In this document: positions 1 through 8,256 of the stretch, in pieces
Numbering within the stretch: the first letter of the stretch is position 1
Layout: each line of letters starts with the position of its first letter
From: Peptoniphilus catoniae
Lineage (GTDB): Bacteria; Bacillota; Clostridia; Tissierellales; Peptoniphilaceae
Direction: 5' to 3'
NCBI RefSeq assembly: GCF_901447155.2
Contig: NZ_LR588414.1
Location: 124,001-188,000 of the forward strand
DNA: 64,000 bases
Made by a program: the position numbers and the translations under genes
Notes under the pieces: generated by a model
Seen by the model: the letters and a program-made list of their open reading frames with translations, nothing else
What the model was told of the DNA's origin: nothing
Database searches by the model: none

Positions 1-782
1 TAGCTATGCTGCCTTTGTGGGTTAACTTTTCGGATAAATCATACAGGGATTTAATTGATATAGAAAAGGATGAGTTTTATGACTTGCTTGATAAGGAATT
101 TCCTAAGACAAGTACACCATCGCTATCAGAAGTAAGAGAAACAATTGATAAAGAATTTGCATCCGGTGTCGATGAAGTTTTAATCATCACACTATCATCA
201 GATCTAAGCGGTACGAATAATCTTTGCAATCTTGTAGCTGAAGATTATGACGGCAAGGTGAAAGTTTTTGACACAAAAAACATTGCCATAGGCGCAGGTT
301 TTTACGGCTACAGAGCTGCAAGCCTTAGAGATGAAGGTGACAGTGCTGATGATATTATTAAAATAATGACAGATGATAGAGACAATATGAGGTCTAAGAC
401 ATATTTTGCTATACCGGAATTAACTAACTTAATTAATGGCGGCAGGATAGGCAAAGTTCGAGGGGTCATAGGTCAATTTTTAGATATAAAACCAATAATC
501 ACATGCAATATGGACGGCATTTATTACGCTATCGACAAGGTGAGAGGTTTTGTAAAGGCGCAAAAAAAACTTATTGAAAGAGTTAAGAAGGAACTTAGCG
601 GCACCAAAGATTATTACTTAGCTATATGCCATGGATCAAATCCACAAGCATTGATGCTAGCCAAGGAAGCGCTTAAAGATGAGGTTGCGAGAGCAAAGAT
701 TTATGTTGAAGAGCAGATAGCACCGACATTAGCGGTACACACAGGCAGGGGTCTGTTAGGCCTTGCATATTATAAATTATAA
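1..782 (+). CDS. DegV family fatty-acid-binding protein, 5' end outside window
   Basis: DegV proteins bind fatty acids and, in the characterised FakB members, present them to a fatty-acid kinase for phospholipid synthesis. The frame is open from the first bases with no stop before codon 3-5. The first visible residues (LPLWVNFSDKSYRDLID) match a point about 25 residues into the family, so the true start lies upstream and the ATG at 6 is internal. Also visible are a TSTPSLSEV segment (fatty-acid head-group loop), the GTNNLC turn and a C-terminal HTGRGLLGLAYY that matches the conserved family end. About 260 of the usual 280 residues are present. No FakA partner is visible, so which DegV paralogue this is cannot be decided. 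Confidence 0.85.
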   Translation, partial: AMLPLWVNFSDKSYRDLIDIEKDEFYDLLDKEFPKTSTPSLSEVRETIDKEFASGVDEVLIITLSSDLSGTNNLCNLVAEDYDGKVKVFDTKNIAIGAGFYGYRAASLRDEGDSADDIIKIMTDDRDNMRSKTYFAIPELTNLINGGRIGKVRGVIGQFLDIKPIITCNMDGIYYAIDKVRGFVKAQKKLIERVKKELSGTKDYYLAICHGSNPQALMLAKEALKDEVARAKIYVEEQIAPTLAVHTGRGLLGLAYYKL

Positions 783-902
783 GATTATAAGCTTAGGAGA
801 TGGACTCTTAAACTTTTTTTTGGGATTATTGGAGGAGAATATTTGCTTTTTATTAAGCAGTCTTATTTTGCGGGTATAAATTAAAAAAGGAAATTGCGAA
901 CA

Positions 903-1982
903 ATGAAAAATAAATTTATGATTATAATTTTAGTGCTTGCGATTTTATTTGTATCTTGTAGAAGAAATCCGACAGTAAGACAAGAAAAAATGCTGATATA
1001 AAAACCGAATCGACAGGAGCAAAAGAGGATATTAATCCTGAAGACTTGTCTGCAATTTATTTTGATAGCGGGTGTTTCTGGGACATTGAGGCCTTTATTG
1101 AGAAGATATACGGCATTTATGATGCTGTGAGCGGTTATGCAAACGGAAAGACCGCAAACCCGATTTACAAGGAAGTGTGCACTGGTGAGACTGGTCATGC
1201 TGAAACCGTAAAAGTTTTTTATGATCCAAATAAAATTTCCTTGAACAAGCTCATCCGTTATCTGCTGATGGTAATTGATCCTACATCTGTGGATAAACAG
1301 GGCTATGACATTGGCAGCCAATATAGGACTGGGATTTATTATGTAGATGAAAGCGACAGGCAGATTATCGAGGACAGGCTCAAAAAAGAGCAGAAAAAAT
1401 ATAACAAGGAGATTGTAGTCGAGGTTAAAAAATTAAATAATTTTTATGAAGCTGAGGACTACCACCAAGATTATCTGGCAAAAATCCTGGCGGCTATTGT
1501 CATATAGATTTGTCAAAGGCAGACCAAGTTTTAATTGACAAGGAAGATTACAAGAAGCCGTCAAAGGAAGAAATAAAAAAGACCTTGACTGATGAGTAGT
1601 ACAAGGTTACCCAGGAAAGTGCAACTGAGCCGGCTTTTAACAATGAGTTTTGGGATAATTACAAAAAGGGAATTTACGTTGATATTGTTACGGGCGAGCC
1701 ACTTTTTTCTTCCACGGATAAGTTTGATTTTGGTTGCGACTGGCCATCATTTTTAAAACCCATTTCAGAAGGTGTTTTGAAATACAATACTGATACTTCT
1801 TTTAATATGACGAGGACAGAAGTAAAAAGCAGGTCGGGCGATTTCCATTTGGGCCACGTTTTCGAAGATGGCCCAAGGAAAGGGGACTAAAGTATTGTAT
1901 CAACAGTGTGTCTCTGAGATTTATTCCCTATGAAGATATGGACAAGAAAGGCTACGGATATTTAAAACATTCGGTCGAATAA
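903..1982 (+). pseudogene. msrAB: Broken MsrAB methionine sulfoxide reductase lipoprotein
   Basis: This was a secreted fusion of MsrA and MsrB, which reduce methionine-S- and -R-sulfoxide in surface proteins. It opens at ATG 903 with a lipoprotein signal ending LFVSC. One base is missing in the A-run at 985-990. The MsrA domain follows (about 1040-1490) with its catalytic GCFW, Y-NGKTANP and EDYHQDY motifs. A second one-base loss lies in the A-run at 1480-1484. The linker then reaches TAG at 1597-1599, where MsrB proteins have Gln in LTDEQY. The MsrB domain follows (SGEP-like [22 protein letters not shown]), with a third one-base loss in the G-run near 1882-1885, and ends [18 protein letters not shown]. 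Three frameshifts plus one nonsense codon make it non-functional unless the assembly is at fault. Confidence 0.88.
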
Positions 1983-1994
1983 AATTTGTATTAA

Positions 1995-2045
1995 AAAAGC
2001 TATCCCCACGTGTTCCTGTGAGAGCACTGGGAGATAGTTTTTTCG
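1995..2045 (+). terminator. Imperfect rho-independent terminator after msrAB
   Basis: AAAGCTATCCCCA pairs imperfectly with TGGGAGATAGTTTTTT around a loop of about 18 bases and is followed by a T-run. It lies just after the msrB stop at 1982. Confidence 0.55.
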
Positions 2046-2418
2046 TTTTATAAAAAAGTTTGTATAATTTTGGAGCTTATAATAACATCATATATTATAA
2101 AAATTTAATTAGGTGTATAACTAAAGTTTAAATAGGTGGAACCTAGGATATTTTTCTAATCATAGGTAAAATTTCTTTCTATGTTATTATAACAATATAG
2201 ATTGTTGGTGATAGGGTGTATAATTAAATATAAAAATGAATTTGAAATAGAATTTAAAGCTGATATTTAAAATGAATTTGAAGTAGTTTTGAAATTTTTA
2301 TCAGAAATTTTATGCTTTATTAGTGATGGAAATATAATTAAAATAGGATATAAAATAAAGTAGGGTTGGAGTTTTATATCAGACATCTATGAATTATTAT
2401 TGATGGAAAAAAATTTAA
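2044..2418. other. AT-rich decayed stretch with no intact gene
   Basis: Short coding-like pieces are interrupted by stops. A similar string, AATGAATTTGAA, occurs twice within about 50 bases (near 2233 and 2270). I recognise no protein. It lies directly upstream of the recombinase tail and is probably part of the same decayed mobile element. Confidence 0.4.
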
Positions 2419-2814
2419 TATAAAAAATATGGAGTAAATGCTTGTTCATCACACAGAATTGAAACTAGGGATCTATATAATATTGTTCTTGAAGATATAC
2501 AATATCATGGAAGTATGCCACTATCTGCTAAAGAAGACTTTGTAGAAAAGATAATAGAAAAGATTGAAGTAGAAAAAATTGACGAGGAAAACTTCTATGA
2601 TCCACTAGCAAAAGATCTTGATAATGACGGAATACCAGATAGGTATGACAATGATTTTAAAGATAGTGATTACCTTGAATCAACTCATGATGTAGAGGAT
2701 AATCTTCACGCAAGAGAAGAGAAACCATCAATATTGGGACAAATATCAAAATTCAAAGCGGAAGAAGAAAAAGATAAAAATCAAGAAAAAAGTGAAAAAG
2801 GACAAGAACGATAG
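2419..2814 (+). pseudogene. Serine-recombinase C-terminal remnant joined to an Asp-rich mobile-element tail
   Basis: The frame is open from 2419 after TAA 2416. It begins YKKYGVNACSSHRI, then DLYNIVLEDIQYH and AKEDFVEKIIEKI. These are the post-zinc-ribbon segments of large serine recombinases from Firmicute integrative elements. At about residue 50 it passes into FYDPLAKDLDNDGIPDRYDND, an EF-hand-like DxDxDGxxD motif, and ends with KPSILGQISKFKAEEE. The second part has the character of the C-terminal tails of conjugative-element proteins. The catalytic N-terminus is absent. An ATG at 2515 (99 codons) could express the tail alone, but no good ribosome-binding site precedes it. I read it as a deletion junction between two mobile-element genes. 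Confidence 0.6.
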
Positions 2815-2857
2815 AGGAGGGCGAAAGGCTCTCCTTATTTAGTACAAGGAGGAAAAT

Positions 2858-3513
2858 ATGGAGTACAAAGATATTAGAGAAAATTTAGAAGAAATGATGA
2901 ATGATAACTACAAGGATTTTATAAAAGCACTTGTGAGTATAGAAAAAGGTGTCAATGATGAAAAAGCACTTGAAGAAGTCTATGTTTTATATATGAACAA
3001 TGACACAACAGGTTTACTAAGTGATGACTTTGACTATATGATTGATGATATGAAAGAACAAGGTAAGATTGTTGAAAATGCCAGTGATATTGAAGAAAAA
3101 GACGATCTTATAAATCTCGTGGGTAATATAGCTGGCAAAGTAGAAAATCTTGAAAGAGAAAATGCTAATGGAGAAAAGTTTAAAGTAAGCAACTTTTCAA
3201 TTGTGTCAAAAGATGACGATGGAAATAAAGTTTATACCAATTGCTCAACATATGGAGATAAGACAAAAGATATAGAGAGCCTTAAACAAGGATATTTTGT
3301 TAAAATCTTCGGACAAGTAAAAACAAGTATTGATAACAACGGAAAGGAACATAAGAACGTTCGTATTTTGTCTTCTAAGCTCTTAAAAGCAAAAGAACAA
3401 GTAAAGAGTCAAGACAAGGGTAAAAGTCCATATTAGGACAAATAAAAAGCTTTAAGACAGATGACAAAGCTAAGTCAAATAAGAAAGACTATAGCAAAGG
3501 TGCAGAAAGATAA
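2858..3513 (+). CDS. Mobile-element ssDNA-binding-like protein, C-terminus frameshifted
   Basis: An acidic protein of unknown exact function. Residues 1-85 are helical and acidic. From about residue 100 (EKFKVSNFSIVSKDDDGNKVY, then GYFVKIFGQVKTSI and HKNVRIL) the pattern looks like an OB-fold/ssDNA-binding domain. The start has a good site (AGGAGG before ATG 2858). The unshifted frame stops at 3434-3436. Restoring one A in the run at 3422-3425 continues as KSILGQIKSFKTDD to a TAA at 3511-3513, reproducing the SILGQI tail of the gene just upstream. The tail loss is therefore a -1 frameshift. A strong terminator follows at once. The context is a decayed integrative/conjugative element. Confidence 0.55.
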
Positions 3514-3518
3514 ATATC

Positions 3519-3547
3519 GGCAGTCTTCGGACTGCCTTTATTTTTTT
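3519..3547 (+). terminator. Strong TTCG-loop terminator
   Basis: GGCAGTC-TTCG-GACTGCC with a T-rich tail, 6 bases after the restored stop of the upstream gene. A near copy with a TTTG loop lies at 9771. Confidence 0.9.
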
Positions 3548-3548
3548 G

Positions 3549-3643
3549 CTAATTTTTTATCAAATTTATACACACCAACACAAATATCTATGCATATCCA
3601 TTTAAACTAACACAAGATATGGGTGTATAAATAAAAAAATTAG
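3549..3643. repeat. Imperfect long inverted repeat
   Basis: The left arm 3549-3576 (CTAATTTTTTAT ... TTATACACACC) mirrors the right arm 3621-3643 (GGGTGTATAAATAAAAAAATTAG) with small gaps and about 44 bases between. The right arm abuts the stop of the araC gene, so it could be the 3' structure of that transcript or the scar of a small element. Confidence 0.5.
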
Positions 3644-3644
3644 T

Positions 3645-4637
3645 TTAATCACAACAATCACAATTTAAATTGTGGTGCTCGCAAGCTAAACCACGAACCT
3701 CGCTAGGAAGTTTCCCCTTGTACCTTTTGTAATAAATGGAAAATTTGCTATGGGATGTGTACCCAACAGATTCGGCTATTTCCTTTATAGGAAGTTCGGT
3801 ATTTAACAGAAGAGTCTCAGCCACATTCATTCTTTTTCTTTGGGTGTATTCTGTAATGCTTTGACCATATTTTTCTTTGAACAAATTTTTTAATTTTGTG
3901 CCGCTCATTTTAGATATTTTTTCAAGGGTTTCCTGATTTACATTCATGGCGAAATGATCATCTAAAAATCTGGCTACAACTTCAAGTGCTTTACTATCAT
4001 CAGACTCAATTTTATATTTTTTTCTATTCAAGTAGGTATCTATTACTATACTTATCCACTCATTTGCCTTGGCTTTAAAGAAAAAATCAGCGGCAGGAGC
4101 GTCCATCTTACAATTCAATATTTCCATTGCCACTTTTTCTAGGGACTTTGTAAGTATTATTTGATTTGTTTGAAGCAAGACCCTATAAAATGATTCTGAA
4201 TCAATATTAATGTCTAATAGGTGCTTTTCTAAAAGTTCTCTTTTAAATCCAATAGAAACAGTGAGATAGTAACTGTTCTCGTGTAATAAAAAAAGAAAGT
4301 CGTCTCTTATATTGTCGAAATCAAGAGTATATAATGAGTTTGCGGTTAATGTTTGATAAGGATTAAATTTTTCGCCATTTGCACTGACAACATAACTTGA
4401 ATATATTGAAAGGTAGTCCGAGATACTATAAGTACTTTCTTTAATTAATTCTTCTTTTATGTAAAAATCATGGATATCAATAATAAATCCATCTCCCTCA
4501 TAAAACCAGTAAAGTCCCTCTGCTTCTTTTAGATCATTTTTACTCCAACAAAATGTATGACCTGCACTTGAATATTTCTTATTGTTTTTACATTCTTCTA
4601 CCTTCATATATTCTTTTACAAAATCATAATATGTCAT
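3645..4637 (-). CDS. AraC family regulator with Cys/His-rich tail
   Basis: A transcription activator of the AraC/XylS family, 330 residues, divergent from the ABC pair that it probably controls. The C-terminal double helix-turn-helix occupies about residues 220-318 (TLEKISKMSGTKLKNLF, then PIKEIAESVGYTSHSKFSIYY). The N-terminal half is a ligand-binding region I do not recognise. The arrangement (AraC gene divergent from a heterodimeric exporter-fold ABC pair, Fur-like box between) resembles ybtA-ybtPQ and other siderophore-import loci, where the chelate itself is the co-inducer; that role here is inference. The last 13 residues, ACEHHNLNCDCCD, are unusually rich in Cys and His. The start at 4637 is preceded on its strand by AAAGGGATAG. 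Confidence 0.85.
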   Translation of the reverse strand: MTYYDFVKEYMKVEECKNNKKYSSAGHTFCWSKNDLKEAEGLYWFYEGDGFIIDIHDFYIKEELIKESTYSISDYLSIYSSYVVSANGEKFNPYQTLTANSLYTLDFDNIRDDFLFLLHENSYYLTVSIGFKRELLEKHLLDINIDSESFYRVLLQTNQIILTKSLEKVAMEILNCKMDAPAADFFFKAKANEWISIVIDTYLNRKKYKIESDDSKALEVVARFLDDHFAMNVNQETLEKISKMSGTKLKNLFKEKYGQSITEYTQRKRMNVAETLLLNTELPIKEIAESVGYTSHSKFSIYYKRYKGKLPSEVRGLACEHHNLNCDCCD

Positions 4638-4691
4638 AGCACACTATCCCTTTTAGACAATATTCCAATTAGCCTTATTAATTTAAGACCA

Positions 4692-4721
4692 TTGTATTAG
4701 TAATTATGCCAGATATATAAT
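4692..4721 (+). promoter_or_regulatory. Sigma-A-type promoter of the ABC pair
   Basis: TTGTAT, an 18-base gap, TATAAT at 4716-4721. The Fur-type palindrome at 4732 covers the expected transcription start. Confidence 0.6.
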
Positions 4722-4731
4722 AGAAAAGCAA

Positions 4732-4746
4732 TGATAATTATTATCA
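4732..4746. promoter_or_regulatory. Perfect 7-1-7 Fur box
   Basis: TGATAATTATTATCA is an exact match to the B. subtilis 7-1-7 Fur consensus (TGATAATnATTATCA). It lies between araC and the ABC operon just downstream of the -10, where bound repressor would block initiation. Confidence 0.8.
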
Positions 4747-4796
4747 GCTAAGCGAATTTATATCTAAAAGGAACATCAAAGAAAGGAGATATCATT

Positions 4797-6551
4797 ATGA
4801 AGATTTATAAAAAACTATTTGCTTATGTGCAGGATAAAAAATATCTTGGATTTTTCGCTATAGTTTTTTCTGCTATATCTGCTGTACTTACGGTATATGG
4901 ATTTTATTTAATCTACAAATTTCTGGATAATTTAATAATTAATTCAAATTTATCTGGTGCAGAGAGTTTAGCATTAAAATCTGTTATTACACTAACAAGT
5001 GGAGCAATATTTTATTCTGTTTCAGGAACATGTTCTCACATACTAGGTTTTAGGCTTGAAACAAATTTAAGAAAAAGGGGGATTGACGGCTTAGAGAAAG
5101 CAAGTTTTAGGTTCTTTGACTTAAATCCATCTGGTCAAATAAGAAAGATCATAGATGACAACGCCGCGCAAACTCATCAGGTTGTAGCTCACATGATTCC
5201 CGATAGTTCTCAGGCAATAGTTACACCCGTACTTGTACTAGCACTCGGCTTTATAGTAAGTATAAGAGTTGGCATAACTTTGCTTGCTCTTACCATAATC
5301 GGTGGCTTAATTTTAGGTGCAATGATGGGCGAGCAAGAATTTATGAAGATATACCAAGAAGCCTTATCTAAACTAAGTGCTGAAACTGTTGAATACGTAA
5401 GAGGAATGCAAGTTGTAAAAATATTTAGAGCAAATGTCGAGTCATTTAAAAGCTTTTACAAGGCGATAAAAGATTATTCAAAGTATGCTTATGATTATTC
5501 ACTATCTTGTAAAAAACCTTATGTTTTGTATCAATGGTTATTTTTTGGTTTAATTGCAATTTTAATTATTCCTATAGTTTATTTTATGACTAGCTTAGGC
5601 AGCGCCAAGGTGATTTTACTTGAACTTATCATGATTTTATTTTTATCGGGGGTTCTCTTTGTTTCATTCATGAGAATGATGTGGTACTCTATGTACATTT
5701 CTCAAGGCAATTATGCAGTAGATACCTTAGAGGCTCTATACAAGGATATGCAAAAAGACAAATTAGTGCATGGTGATGTCAATAATTTTAAAAACTACAA
5801 TATAGAATTTGACAATGTAAGCTTTGCTTATAACGATAAAGCTGTCATTGAAAATTTATCCTTTAAATTAGAAGAAGGAAAGTCCTATGCGCTAGTCGGT
5901 TCATCGGGATCAGGCAAATCGACTGTAGCAAAACTTATATCGGGTTTTTACAATGTTAATGAAGGAAGGATAAAGATAGGCGGCGTAGCAATAAGCGAAT
6001 ATTCTGACGAAGCCTTAATTAAAGCTATTTCCTTTGTTTTTCAAGATTCGAAATTATTCAAGAAAACTATTTATGATAACGTCGCTTTGGCTAATAAAGA
6101 TGCGACGAAAGATGACGTTATGAGAGCCTTAAAATTAGCAGGATGCGATTTGATACTAGACAAATTCCCAGAAAGAGAAAACACAATCATAGGCTCAAAA
6201 GGAGTTTATTTATCCGGAGGAGAAAAACAAAGAATTGCAATTGCCAGAGCAATTTTAAAGGATTCCAAAATTATTATTATGGATGAAGCGTCAGCATCTA
6301 TTGACCCAGATAACGAGTTTGAACTACAAAAAGCTTTCAAAAATCTTATGAAGGATAAAACAGTTATCATGATTGCTCACAGGCTTTCTACAATTAAAGA
6401 CCTTGATGAAATTCTTGTAATGGATAATGGCAAGATAATAGAAAGAGGATCAGATCAAGAGTTAATATCAAAAGATTCAAATTATAAGAGACTGCAAGAA
6501 CTCTTTAACAGTGCGAATGAATGGAGGGTTTCAAATGAAGGAGTTTTATAA
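4797..6551 (+). CDS. ABC transporter permease/ATPase, first half of a YbtP/YbtQ-like pair
   Basis: A 584-residue half-transporter of exporter fold: six membrane segments in residues 15-300, then an ATPase with Walker A GSSGSGKS (about 368-375), signature LSGGEKQ (about 471) and Walker B IIIMDEAS (about 491). The start at 4797 follows AAGGAG. It overlaps the second half-transporter by 17 bases, so the two are translated together as a heterodimer. The Fur box and AraC gene upstream suggest iron or metallophore traffic. In this fold both importers (YbtPQ, IrtAB) and drug exporters occur, so the direction cannot be read from sequence alone. The MATE gene downstream leaves export of a compound possible. 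Confidence 0.85.
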   Translation: MKIYKKLFAYVQDKKYLGFFAIVFSAISAVLTVYGFYLIYKFLDNLIINSNLSGAESLALKSVITLTSGAIFYSVSGTCSHILGFRLETNLRKRGIDGLEKASFRFFDLNPSGQIRKIIDDNAAQTHQVVAHMIPDSSQAIVTPVLVLALGFIVSIRVGITLLALTIIGGLILGAMMGEQEFMKIYQEALSKLSAETVEYVRGMQVVKIFRANVESFKSFYKAIKDYSKYAYDYSLSCKKPYVLYQWLFFGLIAILIIPIVYFMTSLGSAKVILLELIMILFLSGVLFVSFMRMMWYSMYISQGNYAVDTLEALYKDMQKDKLVHGDVNNFKNYNIEFDNVSFAYNDKAVIENLSFKLEEGKSYALVGSSGSGKSTVAKLISGFYNVNEGRIKIGGVAISEYSDEALIKAISFVFQDSKLFKKTIYDNVALANKDATKDDVMRALKLAGCDLILDKFPERENTIIGSKGVYLSGGEKQRIAIARAILKDSKIIIMDEASASIDPDNEFELQKAFKNLMKDKTVIMIAHRLSTIKDLDEILVMDNGKIIERGSDQELISKDSNYKRLQELFNSANEWRVSNEGVL

Positions 6552-8256
6552 AAAAAGATTTGCTCTTACAGATAAAGGAGCAAGAAATTTAAGTAAAGCA
6601 ACACTGGCTTCATTTTTCGTTTATTGTATAAACATGCTTCCTGCGATATTACTAATGATTTTTGCTCAGGAAGTTTTGGAAAATATTGGTAGAAGCAAGG
6701 GATTTTATATAGCATTCTCAGTTTTTACCTTGATAGTAATGTATATTTTGCTTTCTATCGAATACGATAAATTATATAGCACAACCTATCAAGAAAGTGC
6801 GGACTTAAGAATAAGGACAGCAGAGAATTTATCAAAACTACCTCTATCATACTTTTCTAAACACGATATTTCAGACCTAGCGCAGACAATCATGTCTGAT
6901 ATTGAAGGTATAGAGCATGCAATGAGCCACTCGATACCAAAAGTGGGCGGTATGGCACTCTTCTTCCCACTAATATCCATTATGATGCTAGTGAGCAATG
7001 TCAAGATGGGTTTAGCTGTAATTATTCCATCACTTTTAAGCTTTATATTTATACCTTTATCTAAAAAACATTCAGTTAAGGGACATAAAAGATATTATGA
7101 TATTCTAAGAAAAAACTCAGAAAGTTTTCAGGAAAATATCGAAATGCAAATGGAGATTAAAGCCTATGGCTTATCAGAGGAAATGAAAGAAAAGCTGTAT
7201 GAAAAAATGGATAAAAGTGAAAAAGTCCACTTAAAGACAGAAATAGGACTTATTTTAACTATGTCTATATCTTCAATATTTAGCTTTATTTCCCTTGCTG
7301 TCGTAATATTTGTTGGGGTAAATCTAATTATTAATAAAGAGATAAGCGCCCTCTACCTTATAGGATATTTACTAGCGGCTATGAAGATAAAAGACGCTCT
7401 TGATGCATCTAAAGAGGGAATGATGGAGATATTTTATTTATCGCCTAAAATTGAAAGACTAAAAGAAATTCAAAATCAAGATTTACAAGAAGGCGATGAC
7501 TATAATTTGAAAAAATTTGACATTGATTTAAAAGATGTTGAATTTGCCTACAATAAATACACAAAAGTTTTAAATGGTGTAAGCTTTAAAGCTAAGCAGG
7601 GAGAGGTAACTGCTCTAGTAGGCGCAAGCGGCTGCGGTAAAACAACTATCTTGAAACTTATATCAAGACTTTATGATTATGACCAGGGCCAAATCTTAAT
7701 CGATGGCAAAGATATAAAAGAAATATCAACAGAATCTCTTTTTGACAAGGTGTCTATTGTTTTCCAAGATGTAGTTCTCTTTAATCAAAGCGTTATGGAA
7801 AACATCAGACTCGGTAAGCAAGATGCAAGCGACGAAGAAGTTAAAAGAGCAGCAAAACTTGCAAATTGCACAGACTTTATAGATAACATGGATAAAGGTT
7901 TCGATACAGTTATTGGTGAGAACGGTGCTGAGCTATCAGGAGGAGAAAGACAAAGGTTATCAATAGCCAGAGCCTTCTTAAAAGATGCACCAATACTAAT
8001 ATTAGATGAGATAGCAGCAAGTCTTGATGTTGACAACGAGAAAAAGATTCAAGAGTCTTTAAATAATTTGATTAAAGATAAAACTGTTGTCATCATTTCA
8101 CACAGAATGAAATCCATAGAAAATGCGGATAAGATAGTAGTTCTTGAAAACGGAAAAGTAGAAAGCGAAGGCAAACATGAAGAGCTTTTACAAAAATCAA
8201 AAATTTACAAGAATTTAATAGAAAAAACAAAAATGGCAGAAGAATTTATTTATTGA
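6535..8256 (+). CDS. ABC transporter permease/ATPase, second half of the pair
   Basis: A 573-residue partner with six N-terminal membrane segments and an ATPase with Walker A GASGCGKT (about 362), signature LSGGERQ (about 465) and Walker B LILDEIA (about 488). I chose ATG 6535 because GGAGGG lies 7 bases before it; GTG 6511 has no such site. The start sits inside the end of the previous gene. The last codons, ATGGCAGAAGAATTTATTTAT, belong to a 31-bp sequence repeated after the MATE gene, so the extreme C-terminus may not be original. Confidence 0.85.
   Translation: MKEFYKKRFALTDKGARNLSKATLASFFVYCINMLPAILLMIFAQEVLENIGRSKGFYIAFSVFTLIVMYILLSIEYDKLYSTTYQESADLRIRTAENLSKLPLSYFSKHDISDLAQTIMSDIEGIEHAMSHSIPKVGGMALFFPLISIMMLVSNVKMGLAVIIPSLLSFIFIPLSKKHSVKGHKRYYDILRKNSESFQENIEMQMEIKAYGLSEEMKEKLYEKMDKSEKVHLKTEIGLILTMSISSIFSFISLAVVIFVGVNLIINKEISALYLIGYLLAAMKIKDALDASKEGMMEIFYLSPKIERLKEIQNQDLQEGDDYNLKKFDIDLKDVEFAYNKYTKVLNGVSFKAKQGEVTALVGASGCGKTTILKLISRLYDYDQGQILIDGKDIKEISTESLFDKVSIVFQDVVLFNQSVMENIRLGKQDASDEEVKRAAKLANCTDFIDNMDKGFDTVIGENGAELSGGERQRLSIARAFLKDAPILILDEIAASLDVDNEKKIQESLNNLIKDKTVVIISHRMKSIENADKIVVLENGKVESEGKHEELLQKSKIYKNLIEKTKMAEEFIY
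8223..8253 (+). repeat. Left copy of 31-bp direct repeat flanking the MATE gene
   Basis: AAAAACAAAAATGGCAGAAG and the next 11 bases match 9627-9657 at 30 of 31 positions (G8236 versus A9640). The repeat lies at the end of the second ABC gene. Confidence 0.85.

Noticed and set aside
881-1321. 146-codon minus-strand ORF over msrAB
   Set aside because: Antisense shadow of the MsrA domain; no ribosome-binding site and low-complexity protein.
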